The notes: generated by a model from the letters alone, not told the origin. Numbered from the stretch's first letter, positions 9,821-18,962 are shown. The stretch is 64,000 bases of DNA from Legionella bozemanae (GCF_001648595.1 NZ_LBAW01000010.1:99928-163927), one strand, 5' to 3'. Made by a program: numbers and translations.

Positions 9821-10033
9821 TGTAGCCTGGGTGAAGGCGCAGTCGTAACCCGAGACTGATGATAAAATCTCGGATTATGGCTACGTCTTAATACCATTAA
9901 GTGTCTGCACCTACGTTCCGCGGCTTGTCCGCGGAATCCAGGAACCTTCGATTATCACTGGATCCCGCGGACAAGCCGCGGGACGTAGGGTTCACTTAAT
10001 GGCAGTACGGCTGCGCCTTCGCCCAGGCTACAC
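9821..10033. repeat. Composite repeat: family B nested inside family A
   Basis: The outer arms 9821-9850 and about 10005-10033 are inverted family A ends (tgtagcctgggtgaaggcgc... and its complement). Inside them a perfect 10-bp inverted repeat, ccattaagtg at 9894-9903 and cacttaatgg at 9993-10002, brackets a complete family B palindrome at 9911-9988 (ctacgttccgcggcttgtcc ... ggacgtag). It fills the bcp-phoH gap. The layering suggests one element inserted into another. Confidence 0.88.
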
Positions 10034-10056
10034 GTTTTAATCACAAGGTGAATTTT

Positions 10057-11457
10057 ATGGATAATAGCAATACCCGTCGAAAGCTGTTTGTACTGGATAC
10101 CAACATCTTAATGCATGATCCTACAGCCATTTATCATTTTGAAGAGCATGATATCTATTTGCCGATGGTTGTTCTGGAGGAATTAGACAGCCACAAAACG
10201 GGTACATCAGAAGTAGCACGCAACGTACGTCAAACCAACCGCATGTTGGTGGAGCTCATGAGTAACGCGTCTCACGAACAAATCGTATCCGGATTAACGA
10301 TACCTAACTATCTCAGCTCAGATAAAAAAAAATGCAGCGGCAAACTGTTTTTTCAAACCGATGAATTCGACCAGGTGGTTCCTTCCACTCTTCCAGGACA
10401 TAAAGTAGATAATACGATTCTTGCAACTGCTTTGGGTTTACAAAAAAAATACGCGGGCAAAAAACAAGTAATTATTGTGTCAAAAGACATTAACTTACGT
10501 ATCAAAGCAGGGATACTTGGAATTCTTGCAGAAGATTATTACAGCGACCAGGTATTGGATGATGTGAATCTGCTGCATAGGGGCCTGCACATTCTTGATA
10601 ATAATTTCTGGGATACCCATGCTAAAGATATGGGATCATGGCAAGAAAGCGGTAAAACTTTTTATAAAGTGACAGGACCCTTAATCAATCAATGGAATCC
10701 CAATGATTGCATCAGTACTGAGGACGATCAATTTCAGGCGATTGTGAAAAAACTTGAAAGTGATCATGCAGTAATTCAGTTAATTCGCGATTACACAAAG
10801 CATTCCGTATGGGGAATTCATGCCAAAAACCGTGAACAAAACTTTTCTCTAAACTTGCTCATGGATCCAGATATCGATTTTGTGAGCTTACAGGGTCCGG
10901 CCGGAACAGGTAAAACGCTGCTCACCATTGCTGCAGGCTTAACTCAGGTTCTGGATCAAAACCGTTACACTGAAATTCTCATGACACGCGTGACGATTCC
11001 TGTAGGTGAAGACATTGGCTTTTTGCCTGGAACGGAAGAAGAAAAGATGACGCCATGGATGGGGGCTTTAATGGATAACTTAGAAGTCCTGCACAGTTCG
11101 CAAGTAGGAGGCAGCTTCGGACGCGGGGCAACTCAGGATTTATTACAAAACAAAATTAAAATTCGCTCCTTAAACTTCATGCGTGGGCGTACTTTTTTAA
11201 ATCGCTACATTATCATTGATGAAGCGCAAAACCTAACTCCCAAACAAATAAAAACTTTAGTCACTCGGGCTGGACCAGGATCCAAAATTATCTGCCTCGG
11301 CGATATCAAACAAATCGATACCCCTTACTTGAGTGAAACCACTTCGGGTTTAACTTTTGCAGTAGATCGTTTTAAACACTGGGAACATAGTGCGCATATG
11401 AGTTTAACTCGTGGAGAACGCTCAAGACTTGCCTTTTATGCCGCAGAACATTTATAG
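10057..11457 (+). CDS. PhoH-family ATPase with N-terminal PIN domain (PhoH2/YlaK type)
   Basis: The 466-residue protein joins a PIN-type ribonuclease domain (FVLDTNILMHDP at about 11-22, later acidic residues in VDNTILATAL and VSKDINLRIKA) to a PhoH P-loop ATPase domain with Walker A GPAGTGKT at 280-287 and Walker B-like IIIDEAQN. Proteins of this architecture have been reported as RNA helicase/nucleases and linked to toxin-antitoxin chemistry in some bacteria; here it stands alone with no antitoxin-like neighbour. The ATG at 10057 has AAGGTG six bases upstream; the in-frame GTG at 10048 would overlap that ribosome site. Confidence 0.9.
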   Translation: MDNSNTRRKLFVLDTNILMHDPTAIYHFEEHDIYLPMVVLEELDSHKTGTSEVARNVRQTNRMLVELMSNASHEQIVSGLTIPNYLSSDKKKCSGKLFFQTDEFDQVVPSTLPGHKVDNTILATALGLQKKYAGKKQVIIVSKDINLRIKAGILGILAEDYYSDQVLDDVNLLHRGLHILDNNFWDTHAKDMGSWQESGKTFYKVTGPLINQWNPNDCISTEDDQFQAIVKKLESDHAVIQLIRDYTKHSVWGIHAKNREQNFSLNLLMDPDIDFVSLQGPAGTGKTLLTIAAGLTQVLDQNRYTEILMTRVTIPVGEDIGFLPGTEEEKMTPWMGALMDNLEVLHSSQVGGSFGRGATQDLLQNKIKIRSLNFMRGRTFLNRYIIIDEAQNLTPKQIKTLVTRAGPGSKIICLGDIKQIDTPYLSETTSGLTFAVDRFKHWEHSAHMSLTRGERSRLAFYAAEHL

Positions 11458-11478
11458 TATGCACTTTAAGGATTTACC

Positions 11479-12489
11479 ATGACTGACTATGCCATCACTT
11501 TTGATGACGTTCTCCTTGTTCCTTCGTACAATCACCACGAATCAAGAAGAGTAGTAGAAACCACCAGTACCGACAGGCTGGGTAAATTGACCCTCGAACT
11601 CCCTGTAATCAGCTCGAATATGGATACGATTACTGAAAGTGATATGGCTAATTTCATGAGCTCTAAAGGGGCGATGGGCGCCTTGCACCGCTTTATGTCC
11701 ATCGAAGAAAATATCGAAGAATTTAAAAAGTGTCTCAATAAAGTTTTTGTTTCAGTTGGCTGTACTGCAGCTGAATTGGAACGAGCAGAAGCCTTACGTG
11801 ATGCAGGAGCTGACTATTTCTGTGTGGATGTTGCGCATGCTCATGCCAAATATGTAGGAAAAACTTTAAAAAGCTTACGCCATATACTTGCTGACCGCTG
11901 TATTATGGCAGGAAATGTTGCCACCTACGCTGGCGCTGATTATCTTGCTTCATGCGGTGCTGACATCATTAAAGCAGGTATTGGCGGTGGTTCTGTGTGC
12001 AGCACCCGCATTAAAACAGGTTTTGGCGTGCCCATGCTAACCTGTATTCAAGATTGTTCCCGTGCTGACCGCTCTATTGTAGCTGATGGTGGAATAAAAA
12101 CCTCTGGCGATATAGTTAAAGCTTTGGCTTTTGGTGCCGATTTTGTCATGATTGGTGGAATGTTAGCAGGTACATCACCAACCCCTGGTGAAGTCATTCA
12201 AAAAAAAGATGGCAGCAAAGTGAAGCGTTATCGTGGAATGGCCTCCAAAGAAGCGCAAGAAAACTTCTTGGGACAAATGCATGAATGGAAAACTGCTGAA
12301 GGCGTAGCAACTGAAGTTCCCTTCAAAGAAAGTCCTGATGTAATCATTGCCGATATAGTGGGTGGTTTAAGATCCGGGCTTACTTATGCTGGCGCTGATA
12401 CAATTAGCGAGCTGCAGCGTAAATTAAATTATGTAGTCGTCACCCAAGCTGGACGCATTGAAAGTTTACCGCACAAATTATTGGGTTAG
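11479..12489 (+). CDS. guaC: GMP reductase
   Basis: The 336-residue protein belongs to the IMPDH/GMPR barrel family and lacks the CBS insert of IMP dehydrogenases, which points to GMP reductase: NADPH-dependent deamination of GMP to IMP in purine salvage. Visible are [11 protein letters not shown] at the N-terminus, CVDVAHAHA, the phosphate/catalytic loop [13 protein letters not shown] with the catalytic Cys, and [19 protein letters not shown]. It follows the phoH-like gene by 21 bases and may be cotranscribed. A palindrome at its 3' end probably terminates transcription. Confidence 0.92.
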   Translation: MTDYAITFDDVLLVPSYNHHESRRVVETTSTDRLGKLTLELPVISSNMDTITESDMANFMSSKGAMGALHRFMSIEENIEEFKKCLNKVFVSVGCTAAELERAEALRDAGADYFCVDVAHAHAKYVGKTLKSLRHILADRCIMAGNVATYAGADYLASCGADIIKAGIGGGSVCSTRIKTGFGVPMLTCIQDCSRADRSIVADGGIKTSGDIVKALAFGADFVMIGGMLAGTSPTPGEVIQKKDGSKVKRYRGMASKEAQENFLGQMHEWKTAEGVATEVPFKESPDVIIADIVGGLRSGLTYAGADTISELQRKLNYVVVTQAGRIESLPHKLLG

Positions 12490-12501
12490 AATAAAGAATG
12501 A

Positions 12502-12532
12502 TAAACCTGGGTCAAAGCGAAACCCGGGTTTA
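12502..12532. terminator. Short family A-like palindrome at convergent gene ends
   Basis: taaacctgggt and acccgggttta form an 11-bp inverted repeat with one mismatch around a short spacer that keeps the family A core word gcgaaacccggg. It sits 13 bases after the guaC stop and before the 3' end of the convergent gene at 12572, so it could end both transcripts. There is no long U run, so rho-independent action is uncertain. Confidence 0.5.
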
Positions 12533-12571
12533 TCGAACACAAATCCCCGAGTTCCAACTTCGCTTGATTCG

Positions 12572-13321
12572 TTACATATTAAATTGCACGTCACTAGTGA
12601 GATCTTTATCTTTTTCAGAAGTAGACGTAGGTGTGGTTGGTTTGTCTGTGAGCAAGTCGTCCCAGCCCTCCATATCGCCAAATGCTTCACGCGCTTCCGC
12701 CAATAAATCATCAGATTGAGTACTTTTCGGAGCATCCATTTTCAGATCGTCATCCTTTTTCATGCTATCTTGAATCGATTTTGTAGCCTGGTTTATAGCA
12801 TCTGTAAGCCCCTTACTGACCATATCAGGCAGAGAACTTATTGAATCTGTAAACTGTCCAACCGCCTTCCCCATTGCGGTATTACTGATACTCTTACCGA
12901 TGTCATCCAGTTTGTCACCCGCTTCTTTCTTGAGTTGTTGTCCGAGATCTTCTGCTTTAGCAGCTATTGCATCCTTCAACCCACCTACAGCTTTTCCCAG
13001 CTCTGTATTTGCAGCTTTATCCCAACCTGCTTTAGCCACATCTTTTAAGGCATCGTTGATGCTTCCATTAATATCTGCAACCATCTTCTGCAGATCTTCA
13101 TTCAGCGCAAGATAAGGGTTTTTTTCCTGGCTCTCTTCTTTCTTCTTTGGAGCAGTTTTTTTAGGCTCCTCTGGCTGAGCTTTTTTCTTATCTTCCTCTT
13201 CGTCCCCCTTCGTTGCTTTTGGCTTGGGCTCCTCAACAGTAGGAACAACAACTTGCGGCTGTTGTGGGGGGGGCGTAGGATTTGGTTTTGAACTCTCATC
13301 TACAGTTTTATCAGTACCCAT
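12572..13321 (-). CDS. Hypothetical protein, charged Pro/Lys-rich N-terminus, helical repeats
   Basis: The protein has 249 residues from the ATG at 13321 (a GAGG lies about ten bases upstream; a longer in-frame start exists at 13339). Residues about 10-80 are disordered and very rich in Pro, Glu and Lys. From about 85 the sequence is helical, with three similar short segments, WDKAANTELGKAVGGLKDAI, ISNTAMGKAVGQFTDSI and SKGLTDAINQATKSIQDSM, each ending in a small-residue amphipathic helix. The C-terminus is polar (SEKDKDLTSDVQFNM). No signal peptide or membrane span was seen. I do not recognise the family. Position next to guaC and close to srnA, plus the composition, make a Dot/Icm substrate possible; this is inference. 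Confidence 0.75.
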   Translation of the reverse strand: MGTDKTVDESSKPNPTPPPQQPQVVVPTVEEPKPKATKGDEEEDKKKAQPEEPKKTAPKKKEESQEKNPYLALNEDLQKMVADINGSINDALKDVAKAGWDKAANTELGKAVGGLKDAIAAKAEDLGQQLKKEAGDKLDDIGKSISNTAMGKAVGQFTDSISSLPDMVSKGLTDAINQATKSIQDSMKKDDDLKMDAPKSTQSDDLLAEAREAFGDMEGWDDLLTDKPTTPTSTSEKDKDLTSDVQFNM

Positions 13322-13633
13322 AAGTCTTAACCTCGACAATCTACCCCTATTACGTTAAAGATAGCACATTATAAGAAACATTGCCTTTAATAATAGATAG
13401 CGTAGATCCAATATTTTCAGATACACTAAATCTTAGCAAGATTCATTGCTTGATGATTTTTTTCAACCATAATTTACAATAACTTTGCAAAATAGACTTC
13501 TTGAAAAGTGCGGAGAGACACAAAGCGGAGAACTGGAAGTATGAGGATTTGTGCACCGCATCGACGAAGCATCTCGTCTTCTTTAGTAGAGTATAGAAAG
13601 AAGTCTAATAAATGCAACCTATACGGAATGATT

Positions 13634-14476
13634 ATGAATCCTAACGATTTTCGCTTCATGCGCCGCGGCAAACAATTGTTTGATTTAAAAAGAGAAGATG
13701 TTGCACTCCTTAAACCAATTAGGCAACGGGGAACAAAAACAGATCACGCATTACTGCTTTTACATGGATTTACTTCTTCGCCAGCTGTTTATCGCTATCT
13801 AATTCCTCAATTAAATCAGTACGATGCTTTATTTTGTCCTGCATTACCAGGGCATGCAGACAGCATCACTGCTTTTGCACAAGCTAAGGCCAAAGATTGG
13901 CTTGAGTGTGCTACCCAAGAATGTGACGTGTTATTTAAAGAATATCAAAAAGTAGATGTACTCGGATTATCTCTTGGCGGTATATTGGCGTGTCAGTTGA
14001 GTGCGCATTTCACATTCAATCATATGTTTCTTTTAGCCCCTGCGTTAAAATTGCAGATGAATACTCATCAGAATCTAAAACTTCTTATCGCACTGCAAAA
14101 GCTTGGATTTTGCGAACTACGAGGTAGGGCAGGTAATCTCACCACCAATGAATATGCTGAAATATCCTATAGAAAGATTCCAATTCCTGCGTTGATTGAA
14201 CTGTTTACCCTGATTAATGAATATCAATGGGTAACACCAAACTGCCCGATTGATCTCTTTTTGGGGAGTCATGACAGTGTTGTGGCCTCAAAAGAGGTAG
14301 AAAAAATGTTCTCTCATTTACCTAACACGACCATACATTGGCTAACACACTCAGCACATGTTTTACCATTAGATAATGATCTGGATATGATTGTGCAGTG
14401 CATTAATCAACGTACGCCGGGTGAAAAACCGTCTCCTCTGTTAGGAGAAGAAGAGATGCTTGCGACTGGAATATAG
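13634..14476 (+). CDS. Alpha/beta-fold hydrolase, carboxylesterase-like
   Basis: The 280-residue protein has HGFTSSP (oxyanion region), the nucleophile elbow GLSLGG and a late SAHVLPLD with the catalytic His, plus FLGSHDSVV with the catalytic Asp. This resembles the Est30/monoacylglycerol-lipase type of small esterase. There is no signal peptide, so it should act in the cytoplasm. The open frame extends upstream to 13508, but CGGA at 13624-13627 favours ATG 13634 (or 13628). The C-terminus has a proline-rich tail that is not typical. The substrate cannot be read from sequence. Confidence 0.82.
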   Translation: MNPNDFRFMRRGKQLFDLKREDVALLKPIRQRGTKTDHALLLLHGFTSSPAVYRYLIPQLNQYDALFCPALPGHADSITAFAQAKAKDWLECATQECDVLFKEYQKVDVLGLSLGGILACQLSAHFTFNHMFLLAPALKLQMNTHQNLKLLIALQKLGFCELRGRAGNLTTNEYAEISYRKIPIPALIELFTLINEYQWVTPNCPIDLFLGSHDSVVASKEVEKMFSHLPNTTIHWLTHSAHVLPLDNDLDMIVQCINQRTPGEKPSPLLGEEEMLATGI

Positions 14477-14479
14477 TGA

Positions 14480-14499
14480 CCTGGCTGCTTGCAGCCAGG
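14480..14499 (+). terminator. Perfect 9-bp hairpin after the hydrolase gene
   Basis: CCTGGCTGC and GCAGCCAGG form a perfect stem around TT, three bases after the hydrolase stop. Only a weak AT-rich tail follows, so termination is plausible but not certain. Confidence 0.5.
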
Positions 14500-14593
14500 A
14501 TCTAATAATTCGATAAGTTATTCAGCTCAAACTAAGGGTTATCCCCGGCTGAAGGTTGCGTTACAATTTGATGCCATTTTGAACTACCCTCTC

Positions 14594-14669
14594 CTACGGT
14601 CTGCGGCTTGGCCGCAGGGCCCACCCAGGTACAGATATCTGGATTCTGCGGACAAGCCGCAGAACGTAG
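14594..14669. repeat. Family B palindromic repeat
   Basis: The arms ctacggtctgcggcttggcc and gacaagccgcagaacgtag are inverted copies around a diverged centre containing ggcccacccagg and ctggatt. It lies between the convergent hydrolase gene and the GIN-domain lipoprotein gene. Confidence 0.85.
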
Positions 14670-14708
14670 ATGATTTTAGATGTCATACTCCTTAAAGTCA
14701 GTGTGACT

Positions 14709-15674
14709 TTAAGGAAACTGCTTGTTGTAACGTGTGAAATCTTTCAGATCATATTGATTCCACTCACGCATATCCAATACGGAACCATTATAAGCCATAA
14801 AATCTGCTCGTGTGGTTGGTAAATTAAAATAATAAATATCACTGGCATCAGTAGCCAAATTGCTCTGATGTTTCACCGCTGAAATCTCGGCAACAGCATG
14901 ATCATGAGTCCTCACAAAACTGCGTTGCGCACGCAAATAACGTCCTTTAAAGCGTGCATTTCCCCAAAGCTCAACATCAAGTCGATTTACTGCACCCGCT
15001 AATTGAATTGTTGTTTTCTGTTTCGCACGTACAGTTAAGGTATCCGTTTTAACCCAATAAAAACTGATCCAAGCATTTCCTTGCATGGTTAAATTAGATA
15101 GATTAGCAACACCTGAAAGTTGTACCTTTGGACTTTCCTGCAGATGAACCTGTAAGCTTGGGCTTGTTAATCCACTAATTTGGGTAAGCCCTTTGCCTTT
15201 TATATCCAGAACACGCAAGCCAATAGATCCTCCTAATCTTACATTTCCAGTATTTACCAAATAAACATCCAATATACTGGTGTGCAGCCTGTCCCCTGTG
15301 ATTAAAGGCGTACCATTAGCCGTCAAGCGGTTAAGAAACCGGCCTCTAACCTCAGCATAAACTGGGCCAAATTTTGGATAACCACCGCCTAGAACCAAAT
15401 ACAGAGTATTTTGTATTACTTCAACTTTTATCGCCGCCAAATCGCGCGCATCACCTGATAAAATTACTTGAGGATTTTTATAACCTGTATGCAAACTGAT
15501 ATTGATTTGCCCTTGCGCATTAACCTGATTGAAAGCAGAGACTTGTCTGACTTGTTTTGTCTTAAGCGCTTGCGGAGGAGGTAGCGGTTGATTTCTGGGC
15601 GCATGATGCGCGCAAGAAGCTAATAAAAAGACAATTAGAATCAATAAATAACACTGCTTTAGCATAGACTTCAT
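14709..15674 (-). CDS. Lipoprotein with GIN (DUF2807) auto-transporter-adhesin-like domain
   Basis: The 321-residue protein begins with a lipoprotein signal: a hydrophobic run, then the lipobox LLASC, giving a lipidated Cys about 21 residues in. The rest is beta-rich with repeated short strands (GDARDLAAIKVEV, LDIKGKGLTQISGL, LSNLTMQGNAWISF, GNARFKGRYLRA), as in the head GIN domain, a right-handed beta-helix-like fold of unknown role. An alternative ATG nine bases further in (15665) has a better-spaced GGGA. It probably sits in an envelope membrane facing the periplasm or outside. The name is by family; the function is unknown. Confidence 0.75.
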   Translation of the reverse strand: MKSMLKQCYLLILIVFLLASCAHHAPRNQPLPPPQALKTKQVRQVSAFNQVNAQGQINISLHTGYKNPQVILSGDARDLAAIKVEVIQNTLYLVLGGGYPKFGPVYAEVRGRFLNRLTANGTPLITGDRLHTSILDVYLVNTGNVRLGGSIGLRVLDIKGKGLTQISGLTSPSLQVHLQESPKVQLSGVANLSNLTMQGNAWISFYWVKTDTLTVRAKQKTTIQLAGAVNRLDVELWGNARFKGRYLRAQRSFVRTHDHAVAEISAVKHQSNLATDASDIYYFNLPTTRADFMAYNGSVLDMREWNQYDLKDFTRYNKQFP

Positions 15675-15729
15675 TCCCGTATCAATAATTTCTCTACATT
15701 AGAGGAAGTTCTGACAATGTGCAAGGCTA

Positions 15730-16491
15730 CTAAAACCAACTTCCTTTATTAAAATTAGAAAGCATGACATTGGCAGGACAAGTATCATTCACTTGAGAAT
15801 TAGGCGCACTATCAACTAGAGACTCTAAAGATTCATCGAAAGGAATCAATGCAGGCAATTGAATATAAATGTCAACTAATATGCCATTTCTACATCCTAA
15901 ATAAACTTTCCCGGAATTATTTTTACCAAATGCTTGGCCTACCATCTTCCGCAACACAGTTAAAGGAACCTTTTGCCCCTGATGTTCCGTTAAATAATGC
16001 CCCAAAACAGAATTATCCACTGCTTCAGTCAAACGCATGGCCAGTGAAAAATATTCATCGGCAGATAAAATTTGACAACTGCCATGTTTATTCCATTCAT
16101 GACGCTCCAAACAGCTTCCATAACGATAACTGGGCATTATCTTTTGCAAATGCTCAGATACCGAGGATGATAAATTTAATGGAGGATAGGCACAGTGATT
16201 GGATTTCTGCTTTACGCCACAATATCCATAACTTTGTCCGCAGGCATATTGATTGGGCCATAAACCATGTAAGGTCAGATGTTTTGCTTGATAGGAATTT
16301 TTAGGTAAATGCATGCACTCGGGTTTACCTGCTTCATATCCATATGTTTGACAAAAACCCGGCTGCGAACTAAGCGCCAAGACATAAGAATCAGACATGC
16401 CTGCATGCGTATCACACGCATCACCCAGCGCAACAGAAGCAATAACGTTAACAGAAAAAACAAGCAACAACAGGATAGGGAGCTTTTTCAT
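15730..16491 (-). CDS. srnA: Secreted ribonuclease T2, SrnA-like
   Basis: The 253-residue protein starts with a signal peptide (MKKLPILLLLVFSVNVIAS) and carries both T2 active-site blocks: LHGLWPN with His75 and RHEWNKHGSC with His131, Glu132 and His136. T2 enzymes cleave single-stranded RNA through a 2',3'-cyclic phosphate. The T2 RNase of L. pneumophila, SrnA, is exported by the type II system and supports intracellular growth; this protein is probably its orthologue, judged from family and the nearby plaC-guaC order. Many Cys residues fit disulphides outside the cytoplasm. The open frame extends to 16575, but the signal peptide fixes the start at 16491. Confidence 0.85.
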   Translation of the reverse strand: MKKLPILLLLVFSVNVIASVALGDACDTHAGMSDSYVLALSSQPGFCQTYGYEAGKPECMHLPKNSYQAKHLTLHGLWPNQYACGQSYGYCGVKQKSNHCAYPPLNLSSSVSEHLQKIMPSYRYGSCLERHEWNKHGSCQILSADEYFSLAMRLTEAVDNSVLGHYLTEHQGQKVPLTVLRKMVGQAFGKNNSGKVYLGCRNGILVDIYIQLPALIPFDESLESLVDSAPNSQVNDTCPANVMLSNFNKGSWF

Positions 16492-16654
16492 TAAGACACT
16501 CCGTGTCAGGCTTCTTTTGAACATTATACAGAAGAAGATGATGAATGCCAGTTTTTTATTTTTACATAACCCCATTGAATTTTAATGAAAAAATTTTAAA
16601 TAAGGTGTCTAGTTCAAATACTAAATCAACCCTAGTCTGGATGAGACGCAGCGA

Positions 16655-16687
16655 AATCGGGGTTACGGTTAAATCGGAACCCCGATT
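16655..16687. terminator. 10-bp hairpin overlapping a gene end, family A-like
   Basis: AATCGGGGTT (16655-16664) and AACCCCGATT (16678-16687) form a perfect stem. It reaches into the stop codon of the minus-strand gene ending at 16686. Upstream text on the plus strand (tagtctggatgagacgcagcg) resembles a worn family A arm. Confidence 0.5.
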
Positions 16688-18962
16688 AATATTCAACTGT
16701 AGGAGTAGGATCTATTGAATTATCTCCTTTATTCACTAGGGGCTCCCTTTCCTCACCAGAAGAGAAAAGACGGTCGCGTTCAAGTTTAGGCTGCTCAAGA
16801 AGCTCCTTACAAAACTTATCATATGATTCCTCATCAAATTCTAATGCCTTTTTTTCCTCAGGTTTAAATAGTGCATCCACGAGCATCTGCGTCGCAATTG
16901 CTAACGCTATTGCAGCAATAAGTACAGGTATAATACCAAGCCCTCCCAGAGGTATAGCCACTACACTTGCCAAAACAACAACAGGAACTAAAGCTTCAAT
17001 CATAATACGTCGTGCTAAATTCACTGATTGATAAATCATCATCTGCTTCTGATATTCTGTTTCTGCCTGAAGTTGCCTGATTTCAAGATAAAGAAGTTTT
17101 TTCTCGTCATCTTTTTTTAAATTTGGCTTTCTTAATAGGACCAGTAACTCTTTTACTTTGGCATCATGATCCTGCTTATGCTCTTGCATTGTTTTATAGG
17201 TTTTATAAAGCTCAATGCCACCTTTGATTGCATTATTAATAATAGTAAATGCAAGACATGCTGCCGCGCCAACAATCACCATGATACCTAATACTGGAGC
17301 TGATATAGGCATAAATGGCGCAGTTAAGACTAAAAAAGCCAACATAAGACCAACAGCATAGGCAATATTATTGATTAAGGATACTTTTTGCAGTTGCCAA
17401 TCTCTGTAGCACTTTAACTTTTCTCGTTCCAAGGTGCGAATTTGTATCTCAATTTGGCGTTTTTCCTGTCGTTCACTGTCTCGAAGCTCCCTATCTTTTA
17501 TATCTTTAAAAACTTGAAGTTGTTTTCCTAACCGTTCAAGATCTTCATCATATTGCAGCATGGCCTTATGATATTTTATTCTTTGCTCCTCAAATTCCCA
17601 TGCCGTCATGGCGATATCAAAAACTAAAAGAACAAGAGTGACAACATCTCCTGCAGTACCCAACGCACCTTTTCCGTTAAGCCAGAAGAAGCAAAACAAA
17701 TTAGCCGTTCCCCAAATAAAATCATTCAATAAAGCAAATTTTCTTTGTGCGAATTGGGTGAGAAAACGTTCTTCCGGAGGTATTTTTGCTTCCTCCTCAC
17801 TCATCCATGAACCTTTTATGGTATGTTTGAGCAATAAACCCAACTCCAGGAAAAAACGTGCATAATATAAAGTCCAGCTCAAATTTCCCGTGAAAGGATC
17901 CGGAGTTTTCATGGCTTCGGGCCCTTGTCCCGCATACATATAATCAGGCAGCAAGCCAACTACTGTTTTTAAAAAAGATGAACCCCAAACCCAATAAAGT
18001 CGACCTTCATTGATTTTACCCATGTACTCTTTAATGGTCTTGGTTGTACCCCCAGGTAAATCAACCATATCCTTAGCCAATAATTGCCCAAGGGGAATGC
18101 CCAAATATTTTACTGGTTTTGCTTCATGGGTCTCTGCATAATGCATCCTGATTCGTTGTTGATATTCAGAATCCAAGCGCATAAGAAGTTCTGAGCATCG
18201 TTTAATATGTTGATTATAAGTGTTTACGTTTTCAGTTTTCTGATATTCTATTTCGTGTCGTTTTTGTGCCAGCAAAAGCAACAGAGTAATTCTCAGATTA
18301 AAGATCAACTCTTCTTTTCGTTCTGGAATATGCTCTATATATGGGAGCATAGCTCTGTCTGTATTAGCCAGTATCCCTAAATAAAAATTCAATGAAGGAA
18401 GAAAATCATTGCTACGACGCTCAGTATAAGCACGGTTTGTTAATTTCCGTATATAATCCAGCTCCTCACCTCTTGCCCGTTTGTAGGTGCCAGAGCATGA
18501 GCTCTTTAGGCTACTATAAGCATTTATCTGTTTAATATATTCAGCATACGCCGACTCGTATTGAGTATATTCCTCAAGATATTTAAGGTATTCAGGATCT
18601 GTTCTCTGTTTCTTTGCTTTTGACTGCTCCAATTCATCAGATTCTTCAAACGCCACAGGCTCCGGGGGCTCTTGGGGTTTCTCAGGCTCCTTGGGAAGTT
18701 CCAACTTACGAATACGATTACCTTTTTTATCTCCATAATAAAGTGTATTTTCATAGAGAAAGACTACATCATTATTTTCTCTATCTTCTGTAAAAAATTT
18801 AGGAAGTTCAGCAAATGTTGTTGGCAGAAAATCAAGCTGAATAAGGCCACATTCAGTGCGGTTGTACTGTAGCAAGTCCTCGAAGCTCAAATCAGCAAAT
18901 TTCTTGTCATCTTTAAATGCATCTCTAAGAAAGGATTGCAGAACTGCGCTACTCGTTGCCAT
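16686..18962 (-). CDS. Large membrane/coiled-coil protein of unknown function, effector candidate
   Basis: The 758-residue protein is not recognised. It has no signal peptide. Residues about 75-130 are Pro/Glu/Lys-rich and disordered. Hydrophobic segments lie at about 411-430, 435-452, 532-577 (a hairpin) and 655-697 (a hairpin). The charged helical stretches 455-525 and 580-650 between them look like coiled coils. The C-terminal tail is acidic and polar (SSGEEREPLVNKG ... PTVEY). The same hairpin-coil-hairpin order occurs in the 414-residue protein at 57916. A eukaryote-facing, membrane-inserted Dot/Icm substrate is a reasonable hypothesis. The gene stands alone with its own flanking gaps. 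Confidence 0.8.
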   Translation of the reverse strand: MATSSAVLQSFLRDAFKDDKKFADLSFEDLLQYNRTECGLIQLDFLPTTFAELPKFFTEDRENNDVVFLYENTLYYGDKKGNRIRKLELPKEPEKPQEPPEPVAFEESDELEQSKAKKQRTDPEYLKYLEEYTQYESAYAEYIKQINAYSSLKSSCSGTYKRARGEELDYIRKLTNRAYTERRSNDFLPSLNFYLGILANTDRAMLPYIEHIPERKEELIFNLRITLLLLLAQKRHEIEYQKTENVNTYNQHIKRCSELLMRLDSEYQQRIRMHYAETHEAKPVKYLGIPLGQLLAKDMVDLPGGTTKTIKEYMGKINEGRLYWVWGSSFLKTVVGLLPDYMYAGQGPEAMKTPDPFTGNLSWTLYYARFFLELGLLLKHTIKGSWMSEEEAKIPPEERFLTQFAQRKFALLNDFIWGTANLFCFFWLNGKGALGTAGDVVTLVLLVFDIAMTAWEFEEQRIKYHKAMLQYDEDLERLGKQLQVFKDIKDRELRDSERQEKRQIEIQIRTLEREKLKCYRDWQLQKVSLINNIAYAVGLMLAFLVLTAPFMPISAPVLGIMVIVGAAACLAFTIINNAIKGGIELYKTYKTMQEHKQDHDAKVKELLVLLRKPNLKKDDEKKLLYLEIRQLQAETEYQKQMMIYQSVNLARRIMIEALVPVVVLASVVAIPLGGLGIIPVLIAAIALAIATQMLVDALFKPEEKKALEFDEESYDKFCKELLEQPKLERDRLFSSGEEREPLVNKGDNSIDPTPTVEY

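Noticed and set aside
12458..12735. Three overlapping frames on both strands around the guaC 3' end
   Set aside because: They overlap guaC, the palindrome and the convergent hypothetical gene in other frames, and have no family features.
13508..13633. 42-residue N-terminal extension of the alpha/beta hydrolase
   Set aside because: The extra residues are Arg-rich and unlike the family. A CGGA ribosome site sits properly before ATG 13634.
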